NCBI GenBank assembly: GCA_036489025.1
Contig: DASXGN010000028.1
Location: forward strand, 62,001-126,000
Source: Dryocola sp036489025
GTDB taxonomy: Bacteria; Pseudomonadota; Gammaproteobacteria; Enterobacterales; Enterobacteriaceae
DNA length: 64,000 nt
Direction: 5' to 3'
Below are positions 17,959 through 26,387 of this stretch, piece by piece. The notes under the pieces were generated by a model, which did no database searches, was not told the origin of the DNA, and saw only the letters and a list, made by a program, of their open reading frames with translations. The position numbers and the translations under genes are program-made. Numbering within the stretch: position 1 is the stretch's first letter; each line of letters starts with the position of its first letter.

Positions 17959-19488
17959 TTGATTTCCGAGCTAATTAAAAAGGATTTTTCGTACACCAAA
18001 AGAGTTAATTTTCTTTTTGTGATTATCGTGGCCGTGCTGACATTTTTCAGCGCTGCAATCTCCTGCGTAAATTATAATCATCTTGAAGGGTTGGTTCATC
18101 AGGAAAACGAAAAGTTTGTCTATAATGTGGCGACTTTTTATTCCGAACAGCAGCTGAAACCGCTTGAATATTCGCTGGTTAAACTATCTTCTATTTTAAA
18201 TGAGGAAAATGTTTCCCAGTTTGTTAAAGGCGAGGAAGCGATTATCAGGGACAGCCTAATGGCGGTGCTGTCGGTTACACCTGCGGCAGGAAATATCATT
18301 ATTGCCAAGCGCGATGGCAGTATTAACAGTGTGCCTACGTTTTATACCAGAGAAAATGTGACGGCAACAGAGAGGCCGTGGTTTAAAAACGTCAGCGGTA
18401 AAAGCTCCGTCGTGACCTATACCGATCTTTATATGGATATGCTGGATGAAACGCATCTGGTCACCATATCCAAATCATTATTAGATGAAAAAGGCGAGCA
18501 GTTTGGCGTTTTTGCACTGGATTTGAATCTGACGCTTATGAGCTATCCTCTGCGCCAGCTAAAAAGCCCCAGCGCAGGGCGCTTCCTGTTCGTCGACCGC
18601 ATGGGCCGTGCTTTGCTGGATTCTGATACCGAATCCATTGCCTCAAAGGTGGTACCTGAGAGTATCATTCGTCAGATGACCAGCGCGACCGGAACCGTTT
18701 ACGATGCGGAAGAAGGGCGCTACTACTATTATTATTCTTTCTCCAACCCGGACTGGTTTGTGGTGCTGGCGGTGAACAGTACGGACATTAATGCCTTTAC
18801 CCTGTTCGACATTAAGATAATTTTAGTGGCTTTCATTTCCTGCGTCAGCATCTATTTAATGCTGTGGTTCTTCATGAATCAGTCAATCAAAACGATGATT
18901 ATTGATATTGTTGCCATGATGCGCTTTGGCCGATTGGGAAAAGACGCCGATGCGGATAAGCAAATCATCAATGAGCTTTTCGAAAATAAAAATGAAATGC
19001 AGAAGGTACGTAATGTCTCACTCACTGACGGCTTGACTAACTTGCTTAACAGAAGATGTTTTGACAACGATCTGCATTATCTGATTGATTCCGGATCGTC
19101 TTATGTTATAGGCATCATCGATATTGATAACTTTAAAGCTATTAATGATGAATTCGGCCATTTGATTGGTGATACGGTATTGAAAATCATCTCCCAGATT
19201 GGCCTTTCCGTGCTGGATGAACATGCCAAGATATATCGCTATGGCGGCGAGGAAATTGCCTTTATTTACTTCTCAGAAAATCAGGTCAGAGCTATAGAGA
19301 TTATGGAGAAATGGCGCAGGCTGGTGGAAAGTAAAAAATGGCGTGAAGAGTCGTTAACCGTTACTTTCAGCGGCGGACTTTGCCCTGGCCATCACGAGGA
19401 CTATCAGGGAATTATTAGTAAAGCGGATAAACTGCTCTATAAGGCTAAATCGTCAGGTAAGAATAAAATCGTTATTGCGACCAGCTAG
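17959..19488 (+). CDS. Membrane-anchored GGDEF domain protein (putative diguanylate cyclase)
   Basis: This 509-residue protein starts at TTG with a strong GAGGAG box at 17947-17952. Two spans (about residues 17-37 and 284-306) flank a periplasmic dCache-like sensor with blocks such as PWFKNVSGKSS and FSNPDWFVVLAV. The cytoplasmic end is a GGDEF domain: LTDGLTNLLNRRCFD, IDIDNFKAINDEFGH, and the active-loop motif RYGGEEI. The fifth motif position is isoleucine instead of phenylalanine. The inhibitory RxxD site is replaced by DEHA, so product feedback is not expected. The next gene encodes an EAL protein, suggesting a c-di-GMP pair. It occupies the kch position of E. coli. Cyclase activity is likely but not certain. 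Confidence 0.85.
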   Translation: MISELIKKDFSYTKRVNFLFVIIVAVLTFFSAAISCVNYNHLEGLVHQENEKFVYNVATFYSEQQLKPLEYSLVKLSSILNEENVSQFVKGEEAIIRDSLMAVLSVTPAAGNIIIAKRDGSINSVPTFYTRENVTATERPWFKNVSGKSSVVTYTDLYMDMLDETHLVTISKSLLDEKGEQFGVFALDLNLTLMSYPLRQLKSPSAGRFLFVDRMGRALLDSDTESIASKVVPESIIRQMTSATGTVYDAEEGRYYYYYSFSNPDWFVVLAVNSTDINAFTLFDIKIILVAFISCVSIYLMLWFFMNQSIKTMIIDIVAMMRFGRLGKDADADKQIINELFENKNEMQKVRNVSLTDGLTNLLNRRCFDNDLHYLIDSGSSYVIGIIDIDNFKAINDEFGHLIGDTVLKIISQIGLSVLDEHAKIYRYGGEEIAFIYFSENQVRAIEIMEKWRRLVESKKWREESLTVTFSGGLCPGHHEDYQGIISKADKLLYKAKSSGKNKIVIATS

Positions 19489-19515
19489 TGCTCAATAATT
19501 AATTAAGGAAATAGG

Positions 19516-20280
19516 ATGGAAAAGAGCGTCGATTATATCGTCAATCGCGTAATGAAGCACAACTTTGACCTCACGGTCGACATGATGCTGCAGCCGGTCT
19601 TCGACACATCAACCTTCAAATGCGTTGGCTGCGAAATGCTGATGCGCGGTATCCATCGACGCAACCACGTTGCGCCTAATCTGTTCATTAACCGGCTGGA
19701 AGAGAACGGCGGCATCGTCAGCCTGGGTGAACACGTCATTGCCCTGGCCTTTAGCTATCTGGCCTCCGCCATTGCTCCTTTGAACCATGCGTTTTCACTG
19801 CATGTCAATATTTCCCCGGTACAGTTAAACAACGCCGAATTTGCCGGGCAGGTTATCGCCCTGAGTGAATATTACGGCGTACAACCGGTTCGCATCGTGC
19901 TGGAAATTACCGACAATAATATTTTGCTGGACGAGCAGGGGCTAAACAGTGCGCTGAGGCTGCGGGAGGCGGGCTTCCTTCTTGCCTGGGATGATATTCA
20001 CAGCGTCGAAATCCTTGATGAAAAGCTCTCGCGGCTGGAAACGGATTTCATCAAGCTCGACCGCTCATGCTTCAAAGAATCCTCTTCGACAGAAACCGTG
20101 CGGATTATCGAAGCGGCCAAAGCTCATGAAGTGGATGTGATTGCGGAAGGGGTGGAAACATTCTCGCAGATGAAGATGCTGTTTAACAATGACGTGAAAA
20201 TGGCCCAGGGCTATCTGTTTTCCCGTCCTCTGGACAGAGACAGCTTCCGTAAAAAATACCTTCTGGGCGAAGAGGGGTAA
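19516..20280 (+). CDS. EAL domain protein (putative c-di-GMP phosphodiesterase or receptor)
   Basis: This 254-residue soluble protein is a stand-alone EAL domain. The signature is EML (Glu40 in GCEMLMRG). Asn in HVNISP, Glu in LEIT, the DD pair in WDDIHS, Lys in IKLD, Glu in AEGVET and Gln in QGYLF are all kept, so metal and substrate ligands look intact. However, loop 6, usually DDFGTG, reads DDIHSV, which often goes with weak or absent hydrolysis. It starts 27 bases after the GGDEF gene with GGAAATAGG upstream, so they likely form one transcript. It may be a phosphodiesterase, or a c-di-GMP- or partner-binding protein like YdiV. Confidence 0.82.
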   Translation: MEKSVDYIVNRVMKHNFDLTVDMMLQPVFDTSTFKCVGCEMLMRGIHRRNHVAPNLFINRLEENGGIVSLGEHVIALAFSYLASAIAPLNHAFSLHVNISPVQLNNAEFAGQVIALSEYYGVQPVRIVLEITDNNILLDEQGLNSALRLREAGFLLAWDDIHSVEILDEKLSRLETDFIKLDRSCFKESSSTETVRIIEAAKAHEVDVIAEGVETFSQMKMLFNNDVKMAQGYLFSRPLDRDSFRKKYLLGEEG

Positions 20281-20325
20281 GCGAGGCCGCCTCACCATGA
20301 AAATAACGGCGAGGCGGTTTGAGGT

Positions 20326-20622
20326 TTAGAACACCTGTTTGTAAGGTTTGACGGCGACGCGCTTATAGACGCCCGCGGCAATATAAGGGTCTGCTTCCGC
20401 CCAGGCCTGGGCTACTTCCAGCGAGCTGAACTCTGCTATCACCGTTGAGCCTGTAAAACCGGCGGCCCCCGGCTCGTTGCTGTCCACGGCGGGCATTGGG
20501 CCTGCGGTCAGCAGACGGCCTTCATCACGTAATAATTGCAAACGAGCCAGGTGGGCAGGGCGCACAGCCAGGCGTTTTTCCAGCGAATCGGCATTGTCTT
20601 CCGCGTAAATGACGTATAGCAC
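20326..20622 (-). CDS. yciI: YciI family protein
   Basis: This 98-residue protein has the same length and nearly the same sequence as E. coli YciI: MLYVIYAED start, RPAHLARL, GPMPAVDS and AEADPYIAAGVY. The dimeric ferredoxin-like fold carries a conserved His-Asp pair (the His in RPAH), and an enzymatic role has been suggested, but its substrate is unknown. It is transcribed toward the EAL gene, convergent with it, and divergent from tonB, as in E. coli. Confidence 0.95.
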   Translation of the reverse strand: MLYVIYAEDNADSLEKRLAVRPAHLARLQLLRDEGRLLTAGPMPAVDSNEPGAAGFTGSTVIAEFSSLEVAQAWAEADPYIAAGVYKRVAVKPYKQVF

Positions 20623-20778
20623 GAGCAGAACTCCTTCTTAAATGGATATGTAAAACACCGTAAGGGAATGACGGCAGGACTGCAAATGAAACATAAACAA
20701 GATGTTAAATCCCTGACGCAGGTGCCAAAAAAAGAAGCGGGTTTGCAGAAAAGTTGCGGCGACGGGTAATGCGTTGTT

Positions 20779-20797
20779 GAATATGATTGCTATTTGC
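20779..20797 (+). promoter_or_regulatory. Fur-type box in the tonB promoter
   Basis: GAATATGATTGCTATTTGC matches the sequence I recall upstream of E. coli tonB and fits the Fur 19-bp pattern loosely. It would repress tonB when iron is sufficient. Confidence 0.65.
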
Positions 20798-20835
20798 ATT
20801 TAAAATTACGGCCTGTTTAAGCTATCGAAGCCATT

Positions 20836-21555
20836 ATGACGTCAATGACCCTTGATTTACCTCGCCGCTTCCCGTGGCCGACCGCGCTCTCCGTCGTGCT
20901 GCACGGTGCAGTAGTGGCGGGGTTGCTTTATACCTCGGTACATCAGGTTATTGAGATGCCCGCACCCGCTCAGCCGATCAGCGTCACCATGGTGGCGCCC
21001 GTTGACCTTGAGCCGCCGCAGCCTGAAGTCGTGCAGCCGCCGCCTGAGCCTGTCGTTGAGCCTGAGCCTGAACCGATTCCCGAACCGCCAAAAGAGGCGC
21101 CGGTGGTGATTCACAAGCCTGAGCCAAAGCCGAAACCTAAGCCGAAGCCAAAGCCGGTGAAAAAGGTTGAACAGCCTAAGCGTGATGCTAAACCGGTTGA
21201 GCCGCGAGCAAGCGCGCCGGTGCAAAGCCTGACGCCAGCGCCAACGGCAAAACCAGCGCCTGCAGCGAACGTGGCGCCAGTTGCGACGGGGCCGCGGGCG
21301 CTGAGTCGTAACCAGCCTCAGTATCCTTCCCGCGCCTATGCGCTGCGGATGGAAGGGAAGGTAAGAGTTAAGTTCGACGTAGCGGCAGACGGTAGCGTAA
21401 GCAATGTCACCGTGCTTTCAGCGCAGCCGGCTAACATGTTTGAGCGTGAAGTTAAGCAGGCGATGAAGAGGTGGCGATATGAAAGCGGCAAGCCGGGACA
21501 GGGCTTGATTGTGAATATCGTCTTCCGCATCAACGGCGGCGCGACAATGGAATAA
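20836..21555 (+). CDS. tonB: Energy-transducing protein TonB
   Basis: This 239-residue protein spans the periplasm and passes proton-motive energy from ExbBD to outer-membrane receptors. The start giving MTSMTLDLPRR is used; the second ATG three codons on is equally possible. The signal anchor lies at about residues 15-35 (SVVLHGAVVAGLLYTSVHQV). A proline-rich spacer follows with E-P repeats and then K-P repeats (about residues 60-115). The C-terminal domain has GPRALSRNQPQYP (TonB box contact), FDVAADG and RWRYE. It is monocistronic and followed by a strong bidirectional terminator. Confidence 0.97.
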   Translation: MTSMTLDLPRRFPWPTALSVVLHGAVVAGLLYTSVHQVIEMPAPAQPISVTMVAPVDLEPPQPEVVQPPPEPVVEPEPEPIPEPPKEAPVVIHKPEPKPKPKPKPKPVKKVEQPKRDAKPVEPRASAPVQSLTPAPTAKPAPAANVAPVATGPRALSRNQPQYPSRAYALRMEGKVRVKFDVAADGSVSNVTVLSAQPANMFEREVKQAMKRWRYESGKPGQGLIVNIVFRINGGATME

Positions 21556-21558
21556 TAA

Positions 21559-21586
21559 AAAACCTCCCAATCGGGAGGTTTTTTTT
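21559..21586. terminator. Bidirectional terminator between tonB and yciA
   Basis: AACCTCCC / GGGAGGTT stem with a four-base loop, A-run on the left and T-run on the right, between convergent genes. Confidence 0.92.
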
Positions 21587-21980
21587 AGGCTATCTGCGGC
21601 AGCTGGCGGGGTTTGCCGTCGTTATCTACCGCCACGTAGATAAAGATGGCCTCCGTGGCCTTGTAGCGCTGGCCAATCGGCTCTGATGAAACCTTCTTCA
21701 CCCAGACTTCAACATTGATGGTAATCGATGTATTTCCGCGCTTTACACAGTTTGCGTAGCAGCACACGACATCGCCTACCGCCACGGGCTTCAGAAACGT
21801 CATGCCGTCTACCCGAACGGTGACTACGCGACCATGAGCTATTTCTTTCGCCTGAATGGCGCCGCCCATATCCATCTGTGACATCAGCCAGCCGCCGAAG
21901 ATATCCCCGTTGGCGTTGGTATCGGCAGGCATAGCGAGGGTGCGCAGCACCAGCTCGCCAAGAGGTGCAGCCGGATTCAT
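21585..21980 (-). CDS. yciA: Acyl-CoA thioesterase YciA
   Basis: This 131-residue hotdog-fold thioesterase hydrolyses a broad range of acyl-CoAs. It has GDIFGGWLMSQMD with the catalytic aspartate of the family, VTVRVDGMTFLKPV, and GQRYKATEAIFIYVAVD. E. coli YciA is 132 residues. Its start overlaps the yciB stop by four bases, and yciC lies just upstream, so yciC-yciB-yciA look like one operon. Confidence 0.96.
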   Translation of the reverse strand: MNPAAPLGELVLRTLAMPADTNANGDIFGGWLMSQMDMGGAIQAKEIAHGRVVTVRVDGMTFLKPVAVGDVVCCYANCVKRGNTSITINVEVWVKKVSSEPIGQRYKATEAIFIYVAVDNDGKPRQLPQIA

Positions 21981-22513
21981 TTCTCTTCCTGCGGCATATG
22001 TCGATAGATATAAACGCCGCTGAGCAAAGTAAACACCAGCGTAGCCGCCGTCAGCCCGAAGACTTTAAAGTTGACCCACACGTCCTGCGGCAGCCAGAAG
22101 GCAATGTAGATATTCGCTACGCCGCAGACGATAAAGAACAGTGCCCATGCGACGTTAAGTTTCGCCCAGACGTGCTCCGGCAGGGTGATCTCTTTGCCAA
22201 GCATGCGTTGAATCAGCGGCTTTTTCATCACCAGCTGGCTCACCAGCAGCGCGATGGCAAACAGAGCGTAAATCACCGTTACCTTCCATTTGATAAATTC
22301 ATCGTTATGGAAGAACAGCGTCAGGCCGCCGAACACCGCAACCATCAAAAAGGTAATCAGCGTCATTTTTTCCAGCTTGCGGTATTTATACCAGCTGTAC
22401 ACCAGCGCCAGAGCGGTGGCGGCAATCAAAGCGCCGCTGGCGGCATAGATGTCATACATCTTATACACGGCGAAGAAGACAATCAGGGGCAGGAAGTCGA
22501 GAAACTGCTTCAT
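21977..22513 (-). CDS. yciB: Inner-membrane septation protein YciB (IspZ)
   Basis: This 178-residue integral membrane protein (E. coli 179) has five predicted spans and the conserved blocks KQFLDFLPL, TLFFHNDEFIKWKVTV, PLIQRMLGKE and FWLPQDVWVNFKVFG. The family is linked to cell-envelope integrity and division in enterobacteria; the molecular function is unresolved. It overlaps yciA by four bases. Confidence 0.95.
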   Translation of the reverse strand: MKQFLDFLPLIVFFAVYKMYDIYAASGALIAATALALVYSWYKYRKLEKMTLITFLMVAVFGGLTLFFHNDEFIKWKVTVIYALFAIALLVSQLVMKKPLIQRMLGKEITLPEHVWAKLNVAWALFFIVCGVANIYIAFWLPQDVWVNFKVFGLTAATLVFTLLSGVYIYRHMPQEEK

Positions 22514-22575
22514 AATCTGTTCCGTAAAAGAGCACTCCTGACTGACTATAGCGGGCCGTCAGGAGCGGGTGAAAG

Positions 22576-23319
22576 TTATTGGCGAATAAGCATGTATAAA
22601 CGGAATAAGTAGATCAGCAACACGCCTGAAATGAGGTTGCTTATCGTATTACCAATGACCGCGCCAACTTCTGGCGACAGCGCTGCAAAGGACGATGCCA
22701 GCAGCAGCAACGCCGTTTTGGCTAACAGCCAGCTGATAACCGCTGGTGCAACCAGACGCATGTTGCTCCAGACCAGACGAATGCTGCTGCGCATGGCCTG
22801 GAAAATCCCGGCTTTATCCTGCACGACCATGACCGGCGCCAGGGCCAAAACGATGGCCAGCAGTACGCCCGGAACCACCACCAGCATGATGCCAATCTGC
22901 ACCATAAAGGTGGTCAGGAACATCAGGATAAACATTTTAGGCAACACCGGTGCCGCGGTTCCGATCGCGCGCAGGGCGCTGACGCGGTGTCCTGCGGAAA
23001 CCATCTGCATCAGCACCAGCATGCTTCCGGCGAGAATGGCATTGCCGATAAGGCCCGAGAATGTCGATGCCGCGGACGCTTTAAGCAGAACCTGCTGCTG
23101 TTCCGGCGTCATGTTTTGCACAAGGTCAAACAGGCCTACGCTACCGGCCAGATTGTCGCCCTCGCTCAGGATAGACATCTGCTCATCGCTGGGTGAAAAC
23201 GCATGGCCAATAATCATCGAAATAAAGGCGCAAAGTAATGCAATCAGTAGGATGGTAACGAACTGATTGCGTAGAAAATTCCCCGTGTCACGGTACACAG
23301 AACCTGCCGTGATAGACAT
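22576..23319 (-). CDS. yciC: UPF0259 inner-membrane protein YciC
   Basis: This 247-residue membrane protein equals E. coli YciC. The start is set at the ATG giving MSITAGSVYRDTGNF, which has AGGAG close upstream; a 40-codon upstream extension is not conserved. It has about six spans, with FSPSDEQMS in the first periplasmic loop and VVPGVLLAIVLALAPVMVVQD as the core. Function is not established; in E. coli YciC is grouped with YciB in envelope homeostasis. It is first in yciC-yciB-yciA. Confidence 0.95.
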   Translation of the reverse strand: MSITAGSVYRDTGNFLRNQFVTILLIALLCAFISMIIGHAFSPSDEQMSILSEGDNLAGSVGLFDLVQNMTPEQQQVLLKASAASTFSGLIGNAILAGSMLVLMQMVSAGHRVSALRAIGTAAPVLPKMFILMFLTTFMVQIGIMLVVVPGVLLAIVLALAPVMVVQDKAGIFQAMRSSIRLVWSNMRLVAPAVISWLLAKTALLLLASSFAALSPEVGAVIGNTISNLISGVLLIYLFRLYMLIRQ

Positions 23320-23706
23320 GCACTCTCCTTTGAAATTGCCCGGTGATAACTCAACGCGCAATTGTACCCTGAAAGCAGGAACTGTGGCACCTCTAAGGCT
23401 ACCCGGGAAAAGGTGTCCGAAGAGCCTGTGTCGGGACAAAACGCACTTTGGCGGCCCTTATGAATAAAAATAACTCACCCTGCGGCGTATTTTTGTGCAA
23501 AAGCAGATCGTAAAGATTTTAAAAGGTGCCTGCGGGGTAAAAATTTGACTCTGGATCAAAAAAGCCACTATGGGCTTATTACTAAAAATTAACCCAGATC
23601 ATTGAATGTTAAATTAGCTAACAAAGTGTGATCGGTGTTAGATCACTTTGTACCTAAAAGTAAGTATATTCAGCCCGCTTATTAAAACCACAACAAGGGA
23701 AGGGCA
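23320..23706. promoter_or_regulatory. yciC–ompW divergent regulatory region
   Basis: A 387-base gap. An imperfect inverted repeat AAAGTGTGATC / GATCACTTT lies at 23623-23633 and 23641-23649, about 60 bases before ompW. It resembles CRP/FNR half sites but its spacing does not fit either consensus well. TTGACTCTGGATCAA near 23544 is FNR-like with one extra spacer base. Regulator unknown. Confidence 0.4.
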
Positions 23707-24339
23707 ATGAAAAAATTATCTGTGGCAGTACTCGCGCTCGCCTGTTTATCGGGCGATGCGTTAGCGCATGAAGCGGGCGAGTTCTTTATGCGTGCCGGTC
23801 CGGCAACGGTGCGTCCTACCGAAGGTTCTGACAACGTTCTTGGGATGGGCGGTTTTAACGTCAGTAACAATACCCAGCTGGGGCTGACTTTTGATTACAT
23901 GGTGACCGACAACATCGGCATCGAGCTTCTGGCTGCCACGCCGTTTCGCCATAAAGTGGGTCTCGGCGCAACGGGCGATCTGGCCACGGTGAAACAGCTT
24001 CCGCCAACGCTGATGGCGCAGTGGTACTTTGGCGATGCGAAAAGCAAAGCCCGTCCGTATATTGGCGCCGGGATTAACTACACCAAATTCTTTGATACCG
24101 ATTTCAACCAGACGGGTAAAGATAACGGTCTGACGGATCTGAGCGTGAAAGATTCATGGGGGGCTGCGGGTCAGGTTGGGCTGGATTATATGGTCAACCA
24201 GGACTGGCTGCTGAACATGTCCGTCTGGTATATGGACATTGATACCGAAGTGAAATTTAAAGCGGGCGGCGAGCAGCAAAATATTAAAACGCGCATCGAT
24301 CCGTGGGTATTTATGTTCTCAGCGGGCTACCGCTTCTGA
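23707..24339 (+). CDS. ompW: Outer-membrane protein OmpW
   Basis: This 210-residue eight-stranded beta-barrel has a signal peptide of about 20 residues cut after DALA before HEAGEFFMRAG. Conserved blocks are TVRPTEG, NNTQLGLTFDYM, LLAATPFRHK, LPPTLMAQWYFGD and RPYIGAGINYT. It ends in the outer-membrane C-terminal signature FSAGYRF with terminal phenylalanine. OmpW forms a hydrophobic channel, and in E. coli it is the colicin S4 receptor. yciEFG, which lie between yciC and ompW in E. coli, are absent here. Confidence 0.97.
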   Translation: MKKLSVAVLALACLSGDALAHEAGEFFMRAGPATVRPTEGSDNVLGMGGFNVSNNTQLGLTFDYMVTDNIGIELLAATPFRHKVGLGATGDLATVKQLPPTLMAQWYFGDAKSKARPYIGAGINYTKFFDTDFNQTGKDNGLTDLSVKDSWGAAGQVGLDYMVNQDWLLNMSVWYMDIDTEVKFKAGGEQQNIKTRIDPWVFMFSAGYRF

Positions 24340-24344
24340 TGAAA

Positions 24345-24369
24345 AAGGCCGGATACTTTCCGGCCTTTC
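24345..24369. terminator. Bidirectional terminator between ompW and trpA
   Basis: AAGGCCGGA / TCCGGCCTT stem with a five-base loop and an A-run at the left, so on the minus strand it is a clear trp-operon terminator; it also serves ompW. Confidence 0.88.
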
Positions 24370-24376
24370 CCTTTAC

Positions 24377-25186
24377 TTATGCGGCCCGTGTCGCGGCCTT
24401 CATTGCCTGCACGAAGGCTTTCAGCTCGCTGAGCATCGCTTCAGGCTTATCAAGATTCTTCTCAATAATCTTCACGATGGCAGATCCTGAAATCGCCCCG
24501 GCGGCACCGGCGGCGATGGCGTCGCGCACCTGAGACGGTTCGGAAATCCCAAAGCCTTGCAGCGAAGGCGCGGCGTTCAGCTCGGTGAGTTTTTCTACCA
24601 AATGATGAAGCGGCAGCTGGGCGCGAGTTTCCGCCCCGGTTACGCCCGCACGTGAAAGGAGATAGGTATAACCACGACCGTGGGTGGCAATCTCTTGCAG
24701 CAGCGCATCGTCAGCGTTTGGCGGGCAGATAAAGATTGGCGCAACGTTGTGGCGCATTGCGGCCTGGCGGAACGGGGCCGACTCTTCCACCGGCACGTCG
24801 GCAATCAGCACCGAGTCCACGCCAACCCTGGCGCACAGAGCGTAAAACTCATCGATGCCGCGGTTATAAACCAGGTTAGCGTACATCAGCAGCCCGATGG
24901 GAATAGTCGGGTGCTTCTGGCGGATTGCCGCAAGCATTTCAAAACACTGGGTTGGCGTCACGCCCGATGCGAAAGCGCGTAGAGCGGCATTCTGAATTGT
25001 CGGGCCGTCGGCCAGCGGGTCGGAGAAGGGAATGCCCAGCTCGAGGGCATCGGCACCCGCCTCAATCAGCGTGTCGATAATTTTAAGCGACTGCTCAGGA
25101 GACGGATCGCCGAGCGTGACGAAGGGAACAAAAGCGCCTTCCTTTCGCGCCTGTAGCTGCTCGAATGCGTGCTGATAACGTTCCAT
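24377..25186 (-). CDS. trpA: Tryptophan synthase alpha subunit
   Basis: This 269-residue TIM barrel cleaves indole-3-glycerol phosphate to indole, which channels to TrpB. Conserved parts are FVPFVTLGDP with the catalytic glutamate in DALELGIPFSDPLADGPTIQ (which also holds the catalytic aspartate), LLMYANLV, and the phosphate-binding GFGISEPSQV and GAISGSAIV. Its start overlaps the trpB stop by one base, which couples translation. It is the last gene of trpEDCBA. Confidence 0.98.
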   Translation of the reverse strand: MERYQHAFEQLQARKEGAFVPFVTLGDPSPEQSLKIIDTLIEAGADALELGIPFSDPLADGPTIQNAALRAFASGVTPTQCFEMLAAIRQKHPTIPIGLLMYANLVYNRGIDEFYALCARVGVDSVLIADVPVEESAPFRQAAMRHNVAPIFICPPNADDALLQEIATHGRGYTYLLSRAGVTGAETRAQLPLHHLVEKLTELNAAPSLQGFGISEPSQVRDAIAAGAAGAISGSAIVKIIEKNLDKPEAMLSELKAFVQAMKAATRAA

Positions 25187-26376
25187 TACATTTCCCCTCG
25201 CGCTTTTAAAATATCGTGCACGGTGAAGATATCTTTATCACCGCGGCCGGACAGGTTGACGACTAATAGCTGCTCTTTTTCCGGATCTTCGCGCATCATT
25301 TTTAGCGCGTGCGCCAGCGCGTGGGAAGATTCCAGCGCCGGGATAATCCCTTCTTTGCGGCACAGCAGCTTGAAGGCGTCGAGCGCTTCGTTATCGGTAA
25401 TCGATACGTAATCCGCGCGGCCAATGCTGTTCAGGTGAGCGTGCTGCGGCCCTACGGACGGGAAGTCCAGCCCGGCAGAAATGGAATAGGACTCTTCAAT
25501 CTGGCCTTCTTCAGTCTGCATCATCGGCGACTTCATGCCGAAATAGATACCCACGCGACCGTGTTTTAGCGGTGCGCCGTGCTCGCCGGTTTCAATACCG
25601 TGACCCGCTGGCTCAACGCCAATCAGGCCCACTTTGGTTTCATTGATGAAGTCGGCAAACATGCCGATGGCGTTGGAGCCGCCGCCGACGCAGGCGATAA
25701 CGGCATCCGGCAGGCGGCCTTCTCGTTCAAGGATTTGCGCTTTGGTTTCCTCGCCGATCATGCGCTGGAACTCGCGCACGATGGTCGGGAACGGATGCGG
25801 GCCAGCCGCCGTGCCAAGCATGTAGTGCGCGGTTTCGTAGCTGCCAGACCAGTCGCGCAGCGCTTCGTTACAGGCATCTTTCAGCGTGGCGGATCCGCTG
25901 TGCACGGGGATCACTTCGGCACCCATCAGACGCATGCGGAAGACGTTCGGAGACTGACGCTCAACGTCTTTAGCGCCCATATAAATGCGGCATTTCAGGC
26001 CGAGCAGGGCGCTGGCCAGCGCGGAAGCGACGCCGTGTTGACCCGCGCCCGTTTCGGCGATGATTTCTGTTTTGCCCATTTTTTTTGCAAGCAGAGCCTG
26101 ACCGAGCACCTGATTAGTTTTGTGCGCTCCGCCGTGCAGCAGATCTTCACGCTTCAGGTAAAGCGTGGTTTTTGTGCCTTCGGTAATATTTTTACACTTT
26201 GTCAGCGCGGTCGGGCGGCCAGCGTAGTTTTTCAGCAGGTCGTTAAACTCGGCCTGAAACTCGGCATCGCTTTGCGCCGCCACGAACGCTTCTTCCAGCT
26301 GGCGCAGAGCAGGCATCAGGATCTGCGGCACGTACATGCCACCGAACTCACCAAAATAGGGATTAAGTAACGTCAT
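25186..26376 (-). CDS. trpB: Tryptophan synthase beta subunit
   Basis: This 396-residue PLP enzyme joins indole and serine to make tryptophan. The PLP lysine lies in GAHKTNQ (about residue 87), the glycine-rich phosphate loop is CVGGGSNAIG, and AETGAGQHGVA and HGAPLKHGR are conserved. Length matches E. coli (397). It is 11 bases after trpC and overlaps trpA by one base. Confidence 0.98.
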   Translation of the reverse strand: MTLLNPYFGEFGGMYVPQILMPALRQLEEAFVAAQSDAEFQAEFNDLLKNYAGRPTALTKCKNITEGTKTTLYLKREDLLHGGAHKTNQVLGQALLAKKMGKTEIIAETGAGQHGVASALASALLGLKCRIYMGAKDVERQSPNVFRMRLMGAEVIPVHSGSATLKDACNEALRDWSGSYETAHYMLGTAAGPHPFPTIVREFQRMIGEETKAQILEREGRLPDAVIACVGGGSNAIGMFADFINETKVGLIGVEPAGHGIETGEHGAPLKHGRVGIYFGMKSPMMQTEEGQIEESYSISAGLDFPSVGPQHAHLNSIGRADYVSITDNEALDAFKLLCRKEGIIPALESSHALAHALKMMREDPEKEQLLVVNLSGRGDKDIFTVHDILKARGEM

Positions 26377-26387
26377 GATTATTTTCC

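Noticed and set aside
21060..21180. Repetitive CCG/AAG-like DNA
   Set aside because: This is the Glu-Pro and Lys-Pro spacer of TonB, not a separate repeat element or CRISPR.
23544..23558. FNR-like box TTGACTCTGGATCAA upstream of ompW
   Set aside because: Spacing between half sites is five instead of four bases, so it was not called as a site on its own.
25579..26370. Plus-strand frame of 263 residues opposite trpB
   Set aside because: Antisense shadow of trpB; composition rich in His, Phe and Arg as usual for such artefacts.
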